A stretch of DNA of 11,682 nt from Pyramidobacter sp. (GTDB lineage Bacteria; Synergistota; Synergistia; Synergistales; Dethiosulfovibrionaceae), in assembly GCA_016286835.1 (NCBI GenBank), contig JAEEUD010000028.1, forward strand, positions 1-11,682. The letters run 5' to 3'. The notes below the pieces were generated by a model that made no database searches, had not been told where the DNA came from, and saw nothing but the letters and a program-made list of their open reading frames with translations. Numbering within the stretch: position 1 is the stretch's first letter; each line of letters opens with the position of its first letter. Made by a program: the position numbers and the translations under genes. This document shows positions 1 through 7,106 of this stretch, one piece after another.

Positions 1-567
1 TCCTTACGAGGCGTTTTTTTCCCGCTGTGGTGTGCCTGCTGGGCCATCATGACTGCGGTGTTCGTGCCGTTGCTGCGTGTCCGCTTTGACGGGGCAGAGC
101 ACTTTGCACTGGCCTTAGCGGCACTTGGCGCGATGGAGTTTCACGCGCTCACCGACTTCCGCGCCGGATATATCTGCGACGGGGCCGTAATCGTCTCTTT
201 TCTGACCGGTCTTGTGCTGCGGACGATCGCCGGCGGCTTTGACGGCGCTTTGGACGCACTGCTCGGCGCGGCAGTCGGCGGCCTGCCTGTCACTGCCGTG
301 ATCGTGCTGACGCGCGGGGCGATGGGGTGGGGGGACGCGACGATGATGACCGGCCTTGGCGCGGTCCTGGGCTGGCGCATGACGCTGTTGACGCTCTATG
401 CCGGTGTCGTCATCGGCGGCGCGTGCGCGCTCGTTCTGCTTTTGGCGCGCAGGGTGAAGCGGCGCGATGCGCTTCCTCTGGCGCCGTTTCTGCTGGCCGG
501 GCTGATGTGGGCGCTCTTTTTCGGTCCGTCGTTCGCCGCCCGGCTGGGGCTGAACGTTTCGCTGTAA
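1..567 (+). CDS. Type IV prepilin peptidase (A24 family), 5' end cut off by the window
   Basis: The frame is open from base 1, so the true start lies to the left; 188 residues are visible, ending at TAA 565-567. The family is an inner-membrane aspartate protease that cleaves, and often N-methylates, prepilin-like proteins for type IV pili, type II secretion or competence. The sequence shows the two aspartate sites: Asp at bases 154-156 in ALTDFRAGYI (the usual D-x5-IP region), and Asp at 334-336 in GWGD, matching the family GxGD motif. Hydrophobic segments alternate with short basic loops, for example LALAALGAM, VSFLTGLVL, LTLYAGVVIGGACALVLLLA and FLLAGLMWALFF. The Lys that often follows GxGD is replaced (GDATMM). 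The N-terminal cysteine-containing methylase domain of longer members cannot be judged here. No clear terminator follows; the next gene has its own promoter. Family call fairly sure; substrate unknown. Confidence 0.82.
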   Translation, partial: SLRGVFFPLWCACWAIMTAVFVPLLRVRFDGAEHFALALAALGAMEFHALTDFRAGYICDGAVIVSFLTGLVLRTIAGGFDGALDALLGAAVGGLPVTAVIVLTRGAMGWGDATMMTGLGAVLGWRMTLLTLYAGVVIGGACALVLLLARRVKRRDALPLAPFLLAGLMWALFFGPSFAARLGLNVSL

Positions 568-607
568 AAGCGGCCCCGAGCATTTCACGTTTTGTGCAAA
601 AAAGCGC

Positions 608-636
608 TTTCCGGTTTTCGCGTTTTCTGCTATCAT
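608..636 (+). promoter_or_regulatory. Extended -10 promoter for methylmalonyl-CoA epimerase
   Basis: The -10 is TATCAT at 631-636, preceded by TGC at 628-630 (a TGn extension). The -35 is weak (TTTCCG, 608-613) at 17 bp. Transcription would start near 643, giving a ~40-nt leader. Two small palindromes, TTTTGTGCAAAA (590-601) and AAAGCGCTTT (601-610), abut or overlap the -35. Confidence 0.5.
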
Positions 637-681
637 ATCTTCTGGAAGTTCCATCATTTCATTCAAGGGGGATTTTTTCAC

Positions 682-1092
682 ATGAATCTGCAAGTTGTTG
701 ACCATCTTGGCGTTGCCGTTCCCAGCATTGACGAGGCTCTGAAGTTCTGGCAGGACACGCTCGGCGTCAAGTGCCACGGCGTTGAAGTCGTCGAGGATCA
801 GAAGGTGAAGACGGCCTTCCTGCCGATCAAGGACACTGAGTTCGAGCTGCTTGAGCCTACCAGCCCCGACAGCCCCGTCGGCAAATTCATCGAGAAGAAC
901 GGCGGCCGCGGCGGCCTGCATCATGTCGCCATCCGCGTCGAGAACCTTGAGGCCGCTCTGGCCGAGCTGAAGGAAAAGGGCGTCAAGCTCATCGACGAGA
1001 AGCCCCGCCGCGGTGCGGGCGGCGCGATGATCGCCTTCCTTCATCCCAAGGCGACCGGCGGCGTGCTGCTTGAGCTCTGCGAGCGCAAGTAA
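682..1092 (+). CDS. mce: Methylmalonyl-CoA epimerase
   Basis: This is a 136-residue enzyme of the vicinal-oxygen-chelate fold that interconverts (R)- and (S)-methylmalonyl-CoA, linking methylmalonyl-CoA mutase to propionyl-CoA carboxylase or decarboxylase steps in the cytoplasm. Two beta-alpha-beta halves are visible, starting at VVDHLGVAV (~5-13) and GLHHVAIRV (~78-86). Likely metal ligands are His8, a Glu in FELLEP (55-58), a His of HH80-81 and Glu131 in GGVLLELCE. The stretch IAFLHPKATGGVLLEL is typical of the family, and the length is normal. ATG 682 was chosen because AAGGGGGA (665-672) lies 9 nt upstream and the family begins at this point; an in-frame TTG at 592 would only add leader sequence. 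It looks monocistronic, with its own promoter and terminator. No mutase or carboxylase gene is in view, so the direction of the pathway (propionate formation or use) cannot be told. Confidence 0.93.
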   Translation: MNLQVVDHLGVAVPSIDEALKFWQDTLGVKCHGVEVVEDQKVKTAFLPIKDTEFELLEPTSPDSPVGKFIEKNGGRGGLHHVAIRVENLEAALAELKEKGVKLIDEKPRRGAGGAMIAFLHPKATGGVLLELCERK

Positions 1093-1120
1093 GCGTTACA
1101 ATCGTACTTTTTAAAGATAA

Positions 1121-1167
1121 ACAGCGGCGGAAATCCCTACGATCGGGATTCCCGCCGCTGTTTTTTT
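1121..1167 (+). terminator. Strong hairpin terminator after mce, probably bidirectional
   Basis: A 10-bp GC-rich stem (1121-1130 with 1152-1161), one A/C mismatch, six more pairs (1132-1137 with 1145-1150) and a 7-nt loop are followed by seven T at 1161-1167. The convergent Sel1 gene ends inside this T-run (stop 1166-1168), so the same hairpin lies directly after its stop codon. On that strand a T-rich but broken tail follows, so it may end both transcripts. Confidence 0.9.
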
Positions 1168-2554
1168 ATTCGCGGATCATCCGCTTTTTCAGTCTTTTGT
1201 AAACCGTGTCCGCACGCCGTTGGGCGCGGTCGATAGCGGCTGCGTCCATTTTTTTAGTCGTGTACTCGATCCCCTGTGCGGCGTCAGGATTTCCGCACAG
1301 TTTTGCCAGCTCGAACCAGAAGCGCGCCTCTTCAAAATCTTCCTTCACGCCTTCGCCGTTGGCGTACATCACGCCGAGGTTCAGCTGCGCGCGCGAGCTG
1401 CCTGTGCCGGCCGCACGTTCAAACCACGTTTTCGCTTCCTTCAGATCCTGCTTCACGCCGTCGCCGGTTTTCAGCAGGAAACCGACGTTGTACCATGCGG
1501 CGATGTTGCCGTAATCTGCGGCTTCCTTAAAACAGCGGAACGCTTCCGCGTGGTCGGCTTTGACCAGCGTTCCCGTGTAGTACAGCACGCCAAGGCGGAA
1601 CAGCGCTTCGTGACTTCCGCACGCAGCTGCTTCGCGGTACCATTTCAGAGCAAGCTCCGGCGACTTTTTCACGCCCTCGCCGTCCTCATAAATATGCGCA
1701 AGCGCGTTCATGGCCTCGGCACTGCCGCTTTCGGCTGCTTTTGTATACCACTCGAGCGCGCGGTGTGCGTTCTTCTTCACGGCGACACCCTTGTGATACA
1801 GCTGCGCGAGGATCAGCCGCGCTTCAGGCAGGCCGGCCGCGTCGGCCCGTTCCAGCAGAACGATGGCGTCCTTCACGTTCATTTCCTTCAGCGAACCGTT
1901 GAGCGCGAGAACGGCGAGATATTTCATCGCGAACGCGTCGCCCTGATTGGCAGCCCGCCGGTACAGCTCGGCGGCGCGGCGGGGATTCTTCTCCACGCCG
2001 GAACCGTCTTCGTAGAGAAGACCGAGCTCTCGCTGTGCCTGATCGTACCCGCCGTCCGCGGCGCGGCGCAGCAGCAGCATGGATCGATAGAAGTTGATCG
2101 AACCGTTCAATCCCCAGCCCGTCACGCGTGCCAGCAGCACAAGCGCCTGGGGCGAACCCTTGTCTGCGTATTTCTTGATGATGCCGAGCGCGGCTCTGTA
2201 ATCAGCGCCGCCTCCGCCGGAGAGGACCTTGTGCCGGCTGTACAGGGCGGCGACTTCGTCGTAGCGTTCATGCCGGTCGGAGAGAATGAGCGCCAGCGCC
2301 TGGTAGGGCACGGGGTTTTTGCAGCCGTCTTTTGTCAGCCGCGCGAAGATCTTTTCCGCGCCGGCCGCGTCGCCTTCGAACCACGTTTTCAGCGCCTGCG
2401 CCGTTTCTTCGCGGATCTTCGCTTCCACGCTTTTTTCAGCCGCAGGCGCTGCATCGGGCGAAACCGTTTGATCGCCTGAAGTCGCGGCAAACGCCTGGGA
2501 TATTGACAGCAAAACAGTCAGGCCGAACGCCGGCCAAAATCGTCGTAACGTCAT
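1166..2554 (-). CDS. Secreted Sel1-repeat (TPR-like) protein
   Basis: The product has 462 residues. It begins with a Sec signal peptide: basic MTLRR, hydrophobic core FGLTVLLSIS, and probable cleavage after AFA at residue 23. A low-complexity Ala/Glu linker follows (~24-50), then a helical stretch (~50-133) that may hold degenerate repeats. Residues 134-421 are eight consecutive 36-residue Sel1 repeats (boundaries 134, 170, 206, 242, 278, 314, 350, 386) with the pattern A...LG.LY..G.GV..D...A..W...AA..G. The tail (~422-462) is basic. Sel1 repeats form alpha-alpha superhelices that bind proteins or peptidoglycan-linked partners; no catalytic domain is visible, so the role is probably scaffolding in the periplasm or outside the cell (inference). 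ATG 2552-2554 is supported by AAAGGAG (complement of 2561-2567) 6 nt upstream. No lipobox cysteine is present, so it is not an obvious lipoprotein. The partner is unknown. Confidence 0.9.
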   Translation of the reverse strand: MTLRRFWPAFGLTVLLSISQAFAATSGDQTVSPDAAPAAEKSVEAKIREETAQALKTWFEGDAAGAEKIFARLTKDGCKNPVPYQALALILSDRHERYDEVAALYSRHKVLSGGGGADYRAALGIIKKYADKGSPQALVLLARVTGWGLNGSINFYRSMLLLRRAADGGYDQAQRELGLLYEDGSGVEKNPRRAAELYRRAANQGDAFAMKYLAVLALNGSLKEMNVKDAIVLLERADAAGLPEARLILAQLYHKGVAVKKNAHRALEWYTKAAESGSAEAMNALAHIYEDGEGVKKSPELALKWYREAAACGSHEALFRLGVLYYTGTLVKADHAEAFRCFKEAADYGNIAAWYNVGFLLKTGDGVKQDLKEAKTWFERAAGTGSSRAQLNLGVMYANGEGVKEDFEEARFWFELAKLCGNPDAAQGIEYTTKKMDAAAIDRAQRRADTVYKRLKKRMIRE

Positions 2555-2589
2555 AGCGTGCTCCTTTGCTCAAGAGAAAACTTGAACCT

Positions 2590-2618
2590 ATTGTACCGCA
2601 AATTGCCCGATATGAAAA
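2590..2618 (-). promoter_or_regulatory. Promoter for the Sel1-repeat gene
   Basis: On the minus strand TTTTCA (complement of 2613-2618), a 17-bp spacer and TACAAT (complement of 2590-2595) form a good sigma70-type promoter. Each hexamer keeps most of the consensus. The start would be near 2583, leaving a leader of about 29 nt before the ATG. Confidence 0.65.
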
Positions 2619-2685
2619 TTTGGAGTTTCTTTTTTAAGGCAATTTTCAGTCTCTTCCGAACCTTAGTTAAACTTGTGAAAGTGAC

Positions 2686-2713
2686 TTGTAAAATTGAAAA
2701 AATGTGGCATAAT
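2686..2713 (+). promoter_or_regulatory. Promoter for the alanine/glycine symporter
   Basis: TTGTAA (2686-2691), a 16-bp spacer and CATAAT (2708-2713), with TGG directly before the -10 (extended -10). Transcription would start near 2720 and leave a ~130-nt AT-rich leader. That leader contains one small AT-rich hairpin (AACTTT 2740-2745 with AAAGTT 2752-2757). I recognise no known riboswitch there. The rest of the divergent gap (2555-2850) shows nothing else but this promoter and that of the Sel1 gene. Confidence 0.55.
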
Positions 2714-2850
2714 GATCGTGTCCATTGTGAGCTTTTCATAACTTTCTGCCCAAAGTTTGTGCGAAGCGTTGTAATTCATCGCAGTGTGACGGCGTATTGT
2801 TTTATGTAAAGAACAGTTTTTGAGAGTTATCTTAAGGAGGCTTTTTGTTG

Positions 2851-4209
2851 ATGGATCAGTTGACTGCGCTTGTTTCAAAGGCGAACGGATTTATCTGGGG
2901 ACTTTATTGCCTTATCCCGCTTCTGTGCGGTACAGGCTTGTACTTTACTCTGCGTTTGAAATTCGTTCAGATCCGCAAGTTCGGCCGCGCCTGCAAGCAG
3001 GTGTTCGGCAACCTGACGATCTTCGGCGAACGCGCCGGCAAGGAAGGCATGAGCTCGTTCCAGGCGCTGGCGACGGCGATCGCGGCCCAGGTCGGCACCG
3101 GCAACCTCGCCGGCGCGGCTACGGCAATTGCCCTCGGCGGCCCCGGAGCCATCTTCTGGATGTGGCTGGCGGCCTTCTTCGGCATGGCGACCATCTTTGC
3201 CGAGGCCGTTCTGGCCCAGACGTTCAAGGGCAAAGACGAGCAGGGGCACGTTGTCGGCGGCCCCGCGTACTACATTACCGAAGGGCTTCATTGCAAGCCG
3301 CTTGCGGTGTTCTTCTCGATCTCGCTGATCATCGCGATCGGTTTTATCGGCAATATGGTGCAGTCGAACTCGATCGCTGACGCGTTCAACAATGCCTTTG
3401 GCGTGAACCGCCTGGTAGTCGGCTGCGTCGTCGGACTGATCGCCGCGTGGGTTTTCTTCGGCGGCATGGGGCGCATTGCCTCGGCGACTGAAAAGATCGT
3501 TCCTATCATGGCTGGCCTGTACCTGATCGGCGGTCTCGTGATCCTTGTGCGTTTTGTGGATCAAATTCCTCACATGTTCTGGATGATCATCGACGGCGCC
3601 TTCGATCCTAAGGCTGCAACCGGCGGTCTCATCGGTGCGACGATGAAGGAAGCTATCCGCTACGGTGTTGCCCGCGGCCTGTTCTCCAACGAGGCCGGCA
3701 TGGGCTCCACGCCGCACGCGCACGCGGTCGCCAAGGTGAACCACCCGGCAGAGCAGGGACTTGCCGCGATCATGGGAGTGTTCATCGATACGTTCATCGT
3801 CCTCAATATGACGGCGTTCGTCATCTTCGTGACCGGCGTTCTCGACGGCAAGACCAGCGGCATCGCTCTGACCCAGAACGCGTTCACGGTCGGGCTGGGC
3901 AGCTTCGGTATGCCTTTCGTGGCCGTCTGCATGCTGTTCTTCGCGTTCTCAACGATCATCGGCTGGTACTTCTTCGGCGAGCAGAACATCAAGTACCTGT
4001 TCGGCCGCAAGGGACTGACGCCGTATCGCCTGATCGTCGTGGCGTTCGTCATCGCCGGCTCGGTGCTCAAGCTTGATCTTGTCTGGGAGCTTTCCGACTT
4101 CTTCAACGGCATCATGGTGTTCCCCAACCTGATTGCTTTGATCGGACTTGCCAAGCTGGTTTCCAAGGCTCTTGACGAGATGGACGAGGAGGGGCGCATC
4201 AAGGCCTGA
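2851..4209 (+). CDS. Sodium:alanine/glycine symporter (AGCS family)
   Basis: This is a 452-residue polytopic inner-membrane transporter that should import alanine or glycine with Na+ (or H+). The AGCS signature GTGNLAGAATAIALGGPGA begins at residue 82. A second family motif, GLFSNEAGMGST, lies at 276-287. Eight or more hydrophobic segments are evident, beginning with FIWGLYCLIPLLCGTGLYF and ending near FNGIMVFPNLIALIGLA. The length matches the family. Start choice: AAGGAGG (2834-2840) is followed by TTG 2845, TTG 2848 and ATG 2851. I take the ATG (10 nt spacing), although TTG 2848 (7 nt) is possible and would add one residue. It has its own promoter; no T-run terminator follows, so some transcripts may run into rpsO. 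Family sure; the exact amino acid and coupling ion are not readable from the sequence. Confidence 0.93.
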   Translation: MDQLTALVSKANGFIWGLYCLIPLLCGTGLYFTLRLKFVQIRKFGRACKQVFGNLTIFGERAGKEGMSSFQALATAIAAQVGTGNLAGAATAIALGGPGAIFWMWLAAFFGMATIFAEAVLAQTFKGKDEQGHVVGGPAYYITEGLHCKPLAVFFSISLIIAIGFIGNMVQSNSIADAFNNAFGVNRLVVGCVVGLIAAWVFFGGMGRIASATEKIVPIMAGLYLIGGLVILVRFVDQIPHMFWMIIDGAFDPKAATGGLIGATMKEAIRYGVARGLFSNEAGMGSTPHAHAVAKVNHPAEQGLAAIMGVFIDTFIVLNMTAFVIFVTGVLDGKTSGIALTQNAFTVGLGSFGMPFVAVCMLFFAFSTIIGWYFFGEQNIKYLFGRKGLTPYRLIVVAFVIAGSVLKLDLVWELSDFFNGIMVFPNLIALIGLAKLVSKALDEMDEEGRIKA

Positions 4210-4230
4210 TGAACGTGCGTCCTTCGCCCC

Positions 4231-4259
4231 TTGCGAAATGACGGGGGCGGTGGTACAAT
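4231..4259 (+). promoter_or_regulatory. Promoter for rpsO
   Basis: TTGCGA (4231-4236), an exact 17-bp spacer and TACAAT (4254-4259), with TGG at 4251-4253 as an extended -10. It is among the best promoter matches in the window. The start would be near 4266, giving a leader of about 113 nt. Confidence 0.72.
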
Positions 4260-4265
4260 TCACCT

Positions 4266-4378
4266 CGACCTGTTACTCCGTTGTTCCCGTTAAATGCCCT
4301 GCTCGGTCATTCCCATGGAGCGCCAAGCGGGCGAGGACTTCGCTGTTTCAGGAATCCTGCCCCATGAGGTGAAGTGAA
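4266..4378 (+). promoter_or_regulatory. Structured rpsO leader, candidate S15 autoregulatory element
   Basis: By hand, 4312-4318 (CCCATGG) pairs with 4362-4369 (one bulged A at 4367), which buries the GAGG of the Shine-Dalgarno GAGGTGA (4366-4372). Inside this closing stem two small hairpins can form: CGCC/GGCG (4321-4324 with 4330-4333) and CAGG/CCTG (4349-4352 with 4356-4359). The result is a branched junction next to the start codon. Ribosomal protein S15 is known to repress its own mRNA in several bacterial groups through differing leader folds. That this leader does so is inference; the small stems are short and no covariation was tested. Confidence 0.42.
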
Positions 4379-4645
4379 ATGTTGGAAAAGAGTGTCAAGA
4401 CGGAGATCATTGAGCAGTACCGCGTTCACGAGGGCGACACCGGTTCGCCCGAAGTGCAGATCGCTGTGCTTACCAAGCGCATTCGCGACCTGACCGAGCA
4501 CCTGAAGGTACATATCCATGATTACCACTCCAAGAAGGGCCTTCTGACCCTCGTCGGCAAGCGCCGCAAGCTTCTGCGCTACCTCAGCGCCAAGGACTTC
4601 GGCCGCTACAAGACGCTGATCGAGAGCCTCGGCCTGCGCCACTAA
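4379..4645 (+). CDS. rpsO: 30S ribosomal protein S15
   Basis: This is an 88-residue primary 16S-binding protein of the 30S platform; it binds the helix 20/21/22 junction and nucleates S6/S18 assembly. The family pattern is clear: GDTGSPEVQIAVLTKRI near 21-37, then LTEHLKVHIHDYHSKKGLLTLVGKRRKLLRYL, including the HDYHSKKGL RNA-binding stretch. Length is as expected (89 in E. coli). ATG 4379 is preceded 6 nt upstream by GAGGTGA (4366-4372). It has its own promoter and a strong terminator, so it is largely a single-gene unit although pnp follows, as it does in many bacteria. Confidence 0.98.
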   Translation: MLEKSVKTEIIEQYRVHEGDTGSPEVQIAVLTKRIRDLTEHLKVHIHDYHSKKGLLTLVGKRRKLLRYLSAKDFGRYKTLIESLGLRH

Positions 4646-4659
4646 GTTTGGCACACTTT

Positions 4660-4697
4660 CGGGAGAGTCCCCGGTTCGGGGCTCTCCCGTTTTTTTT
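4660..4697 (+). terminator. Strong rpsO terminator
   Basis: The stem CGGGAGAG (4660-4667) pairs with CTCTCCCG (4682-4689). After one bulged T, CCCCG pairs with CGGGG across a tiny GTT loop. Eight T follow at 4690-4697. It separates rpsO from pnp. Confidence 0.95.
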
Positions 4698-4769
4698 ACG
4701 CATTTTGCGGAACGCCCCGGTAAAAATACGATGAAACATGAATTTTGTCTCTCATTTTTCACGATTTTG

Positions 4770-4778
4770 TGATATTCT
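4770..4778 (+). promoter_or_regulatory. Likely extended -10 element for the pnp-dut-thrS cluster
   Basis: TATTCT at 4773-4778 is preceded by TGA (4770-4772), an extended -10. No convincing -35 sits at 16-18 bp. The upstream DNA is AT-rich (4730-4770). A start near 4785 gives a ~42-nt leader to pnp. I see no long RNase III-type stem in this short leader. Confidence 0.42.
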
Positions 4779-4826
4779 AACGCTATTGCTCATCGAGAAC
4801 GAAGGAATTGAAGGAGGAGTCTTTGA

Positions 4827-7106
4827 ATGGAAAAGACGTACACACTGAACGTTGGCGGGACTGACCTGGTCTTCAAGACCGGCAAGATCGCCAAGCAGGC
4901 GGGCGCAGCGATCGTCGCCTCTCACGGCGAGACCACCGTGCTGACCACCGTCTGCATGTCCGACAAGCCCCGCGCGGGACTGGATTTCTTCCCGCTGCTG
5001 GTGGATTTTGAGGAACGCTACTACGCTGCCGGCAAGATCCCCGGCGGCTACATCAAGAGAGAGGGCCGTCCCTCACAGACGGCGATCCTCAGCGCGCGCG
5101 TGGTCGATCGCTCGATCCGCTCGCTGTTTGATGATTCCATGCGCAATGACGTGCATGTCGTCGCCACGGTGCTCTCCGTCGATCAGCTGCATCCGGCCAA
5201 CATCCTGGCCATCAACGCCGCTTCGATGGCGCTGACCATCTCCAACATCCCCTGGAACGGCCCCGTCGGCGCCGTGCGCATGGGCTGCCTGAACGGAGCG
5301 CTCGTCGTCAACCCCACGGAAGAGCAGATGGCCGAAAGCACTCTTGACCTCACCGTTGCCGGACACGCCGGCGGCATCACGATGGTCGAAGCCGGCGCGA
5401 AAGAAGTGTCCGAGGACATGCTCGTCGAGGCGCTCACCGTTGCGCAGGAAGAGATCAAGAAGATCGTCGCCTTCCAGCTGGCCGTGCGCGAAGAGATCGG
5501 AGCTCCCAAGGCCGTCCTGCCTGCGCCCGAGAAGTTTGACGACATCGATGCCTGGGTGAACGAGAACCTGGCCGAAGAGACCGCGAAAGCCGTCATGATC
5601 CACGGCAAGAAAGAGCGCGGCGCGGCGATCTCCGAACTGGTTGCCAAAGCCGTGGCGCACTTTGCCGAAACCTACGCCGACGCGGAAGTCTACATCGCCG
5701 GCGTCGTCGAAAGCCTCGTCAAACACACCATGCGCACGATCACCGCACGTGACAAGGTGCGTGCCGACGGCCGCGCCACCGACGAGATCCGTCCCCTTTC
5801 CTGCGAGGTGAACGTGCTTCCGCGCGTGCACGGCTCGGCCCTGTTCACCCGCGGCGAGACTCAGGCGCTCGTCGTCACCACGCTGGGGATGCTGGGCGAG
5901 GACGATCAGCTCATGGACGGCCTTAAGCTCAACGAACCCAACAAGCGTTTCCTGCTGCACTACAACTTCCCGCCCTATTCCGTGGGCGAGATCAAGCCCA
6001 TGCGCGGCCCCGGCCGCCGCGAGATCGGCCACGGCGCTCTCGCTGAGCGCGCTCTGGCGCCGCTCGTCCCCTCGGAAGAGGAGTTCCCCTATGTCATCCG
6101 CGTCGTCTCCGACATCATGGAGTCAAACGGCTCCAGCTCGCAGGCGTCCATCTGCGGTGGCAGCCTCTCGATGATGGCCGCCGGCGTGCCCATGAAAAAA
6201 CACGTGGCCGGTATTGCCATGGGCCTCATCAAAGAGGGCGACGACATGGTCATTCTCACCGACATCCAGGGTCTTGAGGACCACTACGGCGACATGGACT
6301 TCAAAGTTGCCGGCACCCGCGACGGCGTCACCGCCCTGCAAATGGACAACAAAGCCGGCGGCATCACGCGCGAAGTGCTTTCCCAGGCGCTTGGCCAGGC
6401 CCATCAGGCGAGAATGCAGATCCTCGACGCGATGGAAGCCTGCATCCCCGCCCCTGCCGAACTGTCGCCCAATGCACCCCGCATCTTCACGATGAACATC
6501 GATCCGGACAAGATCCGCGACGTGATCGGCCCCGGCGGCAAAATCATCCGCAATATCGTCCAGGAGAGCGGCGCCAAGATCAACGTCGAGGACGACGGCT
6601 CCGTCTACATCTCCGCCGTGTCGCCCGACAGCGTTGAAAAAGCCCGCAAAATGATCTACGACATCGTCCGTGAAGTCGAAGCCGGCGAAGCCTTCTACGG
6701 CACCGTCACCCGCCTCATGGCCTTCGGCGCGTTCGTCGAGGTCCTGCCCGGCAAGGAAGGTCTGCTTCACATCAGCGAAGTCAGCACCCGCCACATCGGC
6801 AAGATCGAAGACGTTTTCAAGCCCGGCGATCACGTCATCGTCGAGGTCAAGGAGATCGACGACCAGAACCGCATCAACCTTTCCCGCCGCCGCCTGCTTG
6901 CCGATCCTGCCCTGATCGAAAGGGCGGGCCTGACGCAGTATCTGCCCGCGGAAGAGGAGCGCGACAACATGATCGCCGCTCTTCCGCCTTCCGGTGACGG
7001 CCCCCGCGGCCCGCGCCGCGACGGCGACCGCTTTGGTCCGCGCCGTGACGGAGACAGAGACAGGGATAGGGGAGATCGCTTCGGCGGCCGCCGCGAGCGC
7101 CGTTAA
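4827..7106 (+). CDS. pnp: Polyribonucleotide nucleotidyltransferase (PNPase)
   Basis: This phosphorolytic 3'-5' exoribonuclease (RNA + phosphate to nucleoside diphosphates) works as a trimer in mRNA decay. Domains in order are: RNase PH 1 (~12-142), an all-alpha linker (~145-225), RNase PH 2 (~320-460), KH (~555-615, GPGGK at 568-572) and S1 (~618-690). Asp485 and Asp491 in the DHYGDMDFKVAGTRDG region match the catalytic metal-site aspartates of the E. coli enzyme, and CGGSLS (443-448) matches the phosphate-binding stretch. At 759 residues it is longer than E. coli PNPase (711) because of an Arg/Asp/Gly-rich tail (~720-759). ATG 4827 has AAGGAGGAG (4811-4819) 7 nt upstream. dut starts 10 nt after the stop. 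Identity is certain; the tail's role is not known. Confidence 0.98.
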   Translation: MEKTYTLNVGGTDLVFKTGKIAKQAGAAIVASHGETTVLTTVCMSDKPRAGLDFFPLLVDFEERYYAAGKIPGGYIKREGRPSQTAILSARVVDRSIRSLFDDSMRNDVHVVATVLSVDQLHPANILAINAASMALTISNIPWNGPVGAVRMGCLNGALVVNPTEEQMAESTLDLTVAGHAGGITMVEAGAKEVSEDMLVEALTVAQEEIKKIVAFQLAVREEIGAPKAVLPAPEKFDDIDAWVNENLAEETAKAVMIHGKKERGAAISELVAKAVAHFAETYADAEVYIAGVVESLVKHTMRTITARDKVRADGRATDEIRPLSCEVNVLPRVHGSALFTRGETQALVVTTLGMLGEDDQLMDGLKLNEPNKRFLLHYNFPPYSVGEIKPMRGPGRREIGHGALAERALAPLVPSEEEFPYVIRVVSDIMESNGSSSQASICGGSLSMMAAGVPMKKHVAGIAMGLIKEGDDMVILTDIQGLEDHYGDMDFKVAGTRDGVTALQMDNKAGGITREVLSQALGQAHQARMQILDAMEACIPAPAELSPNAPRIFTMNIDPDKIRDVIGPGGKIIRNIVQESGAKINVEDDGSVYISAVSPDSVEKARKMIYDIVREVEAGEAFYGTVTRLMAFGAFVEVLPGKEGLLHISEVSTRHIGKIEDVFKPGDHVIVEVKEIDDQNRINLSRRRLLADPALIERAGLTQYLPAEEERDNMIAALPPSGDGPRGPRRDGDRFGPRRDGDRDRDRGDRFGGRRERR

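Noticed and set aside
2558..2878. Short open frames on both strands in the Sel1-symporter gap
   Set aside because: They lack ribosome sites and family resemblance, and they cover the two divergent promoters.
4225..4249. CGCCCC/GGGGCG inverted repeat after the symporter as a possible terminator
   Set aside because: The loop is about 13 nt, there is no T-run after it, and it overlaps the rpsO promoter spacer.
4364..4372. ATG AGG TGA two-codon frame overlapping the rpsO Shine-Dalgarno
   Set aside because: It consists largely of Shine-Dalgarno bases and has no clear ribosome site of its own; most likely chance.
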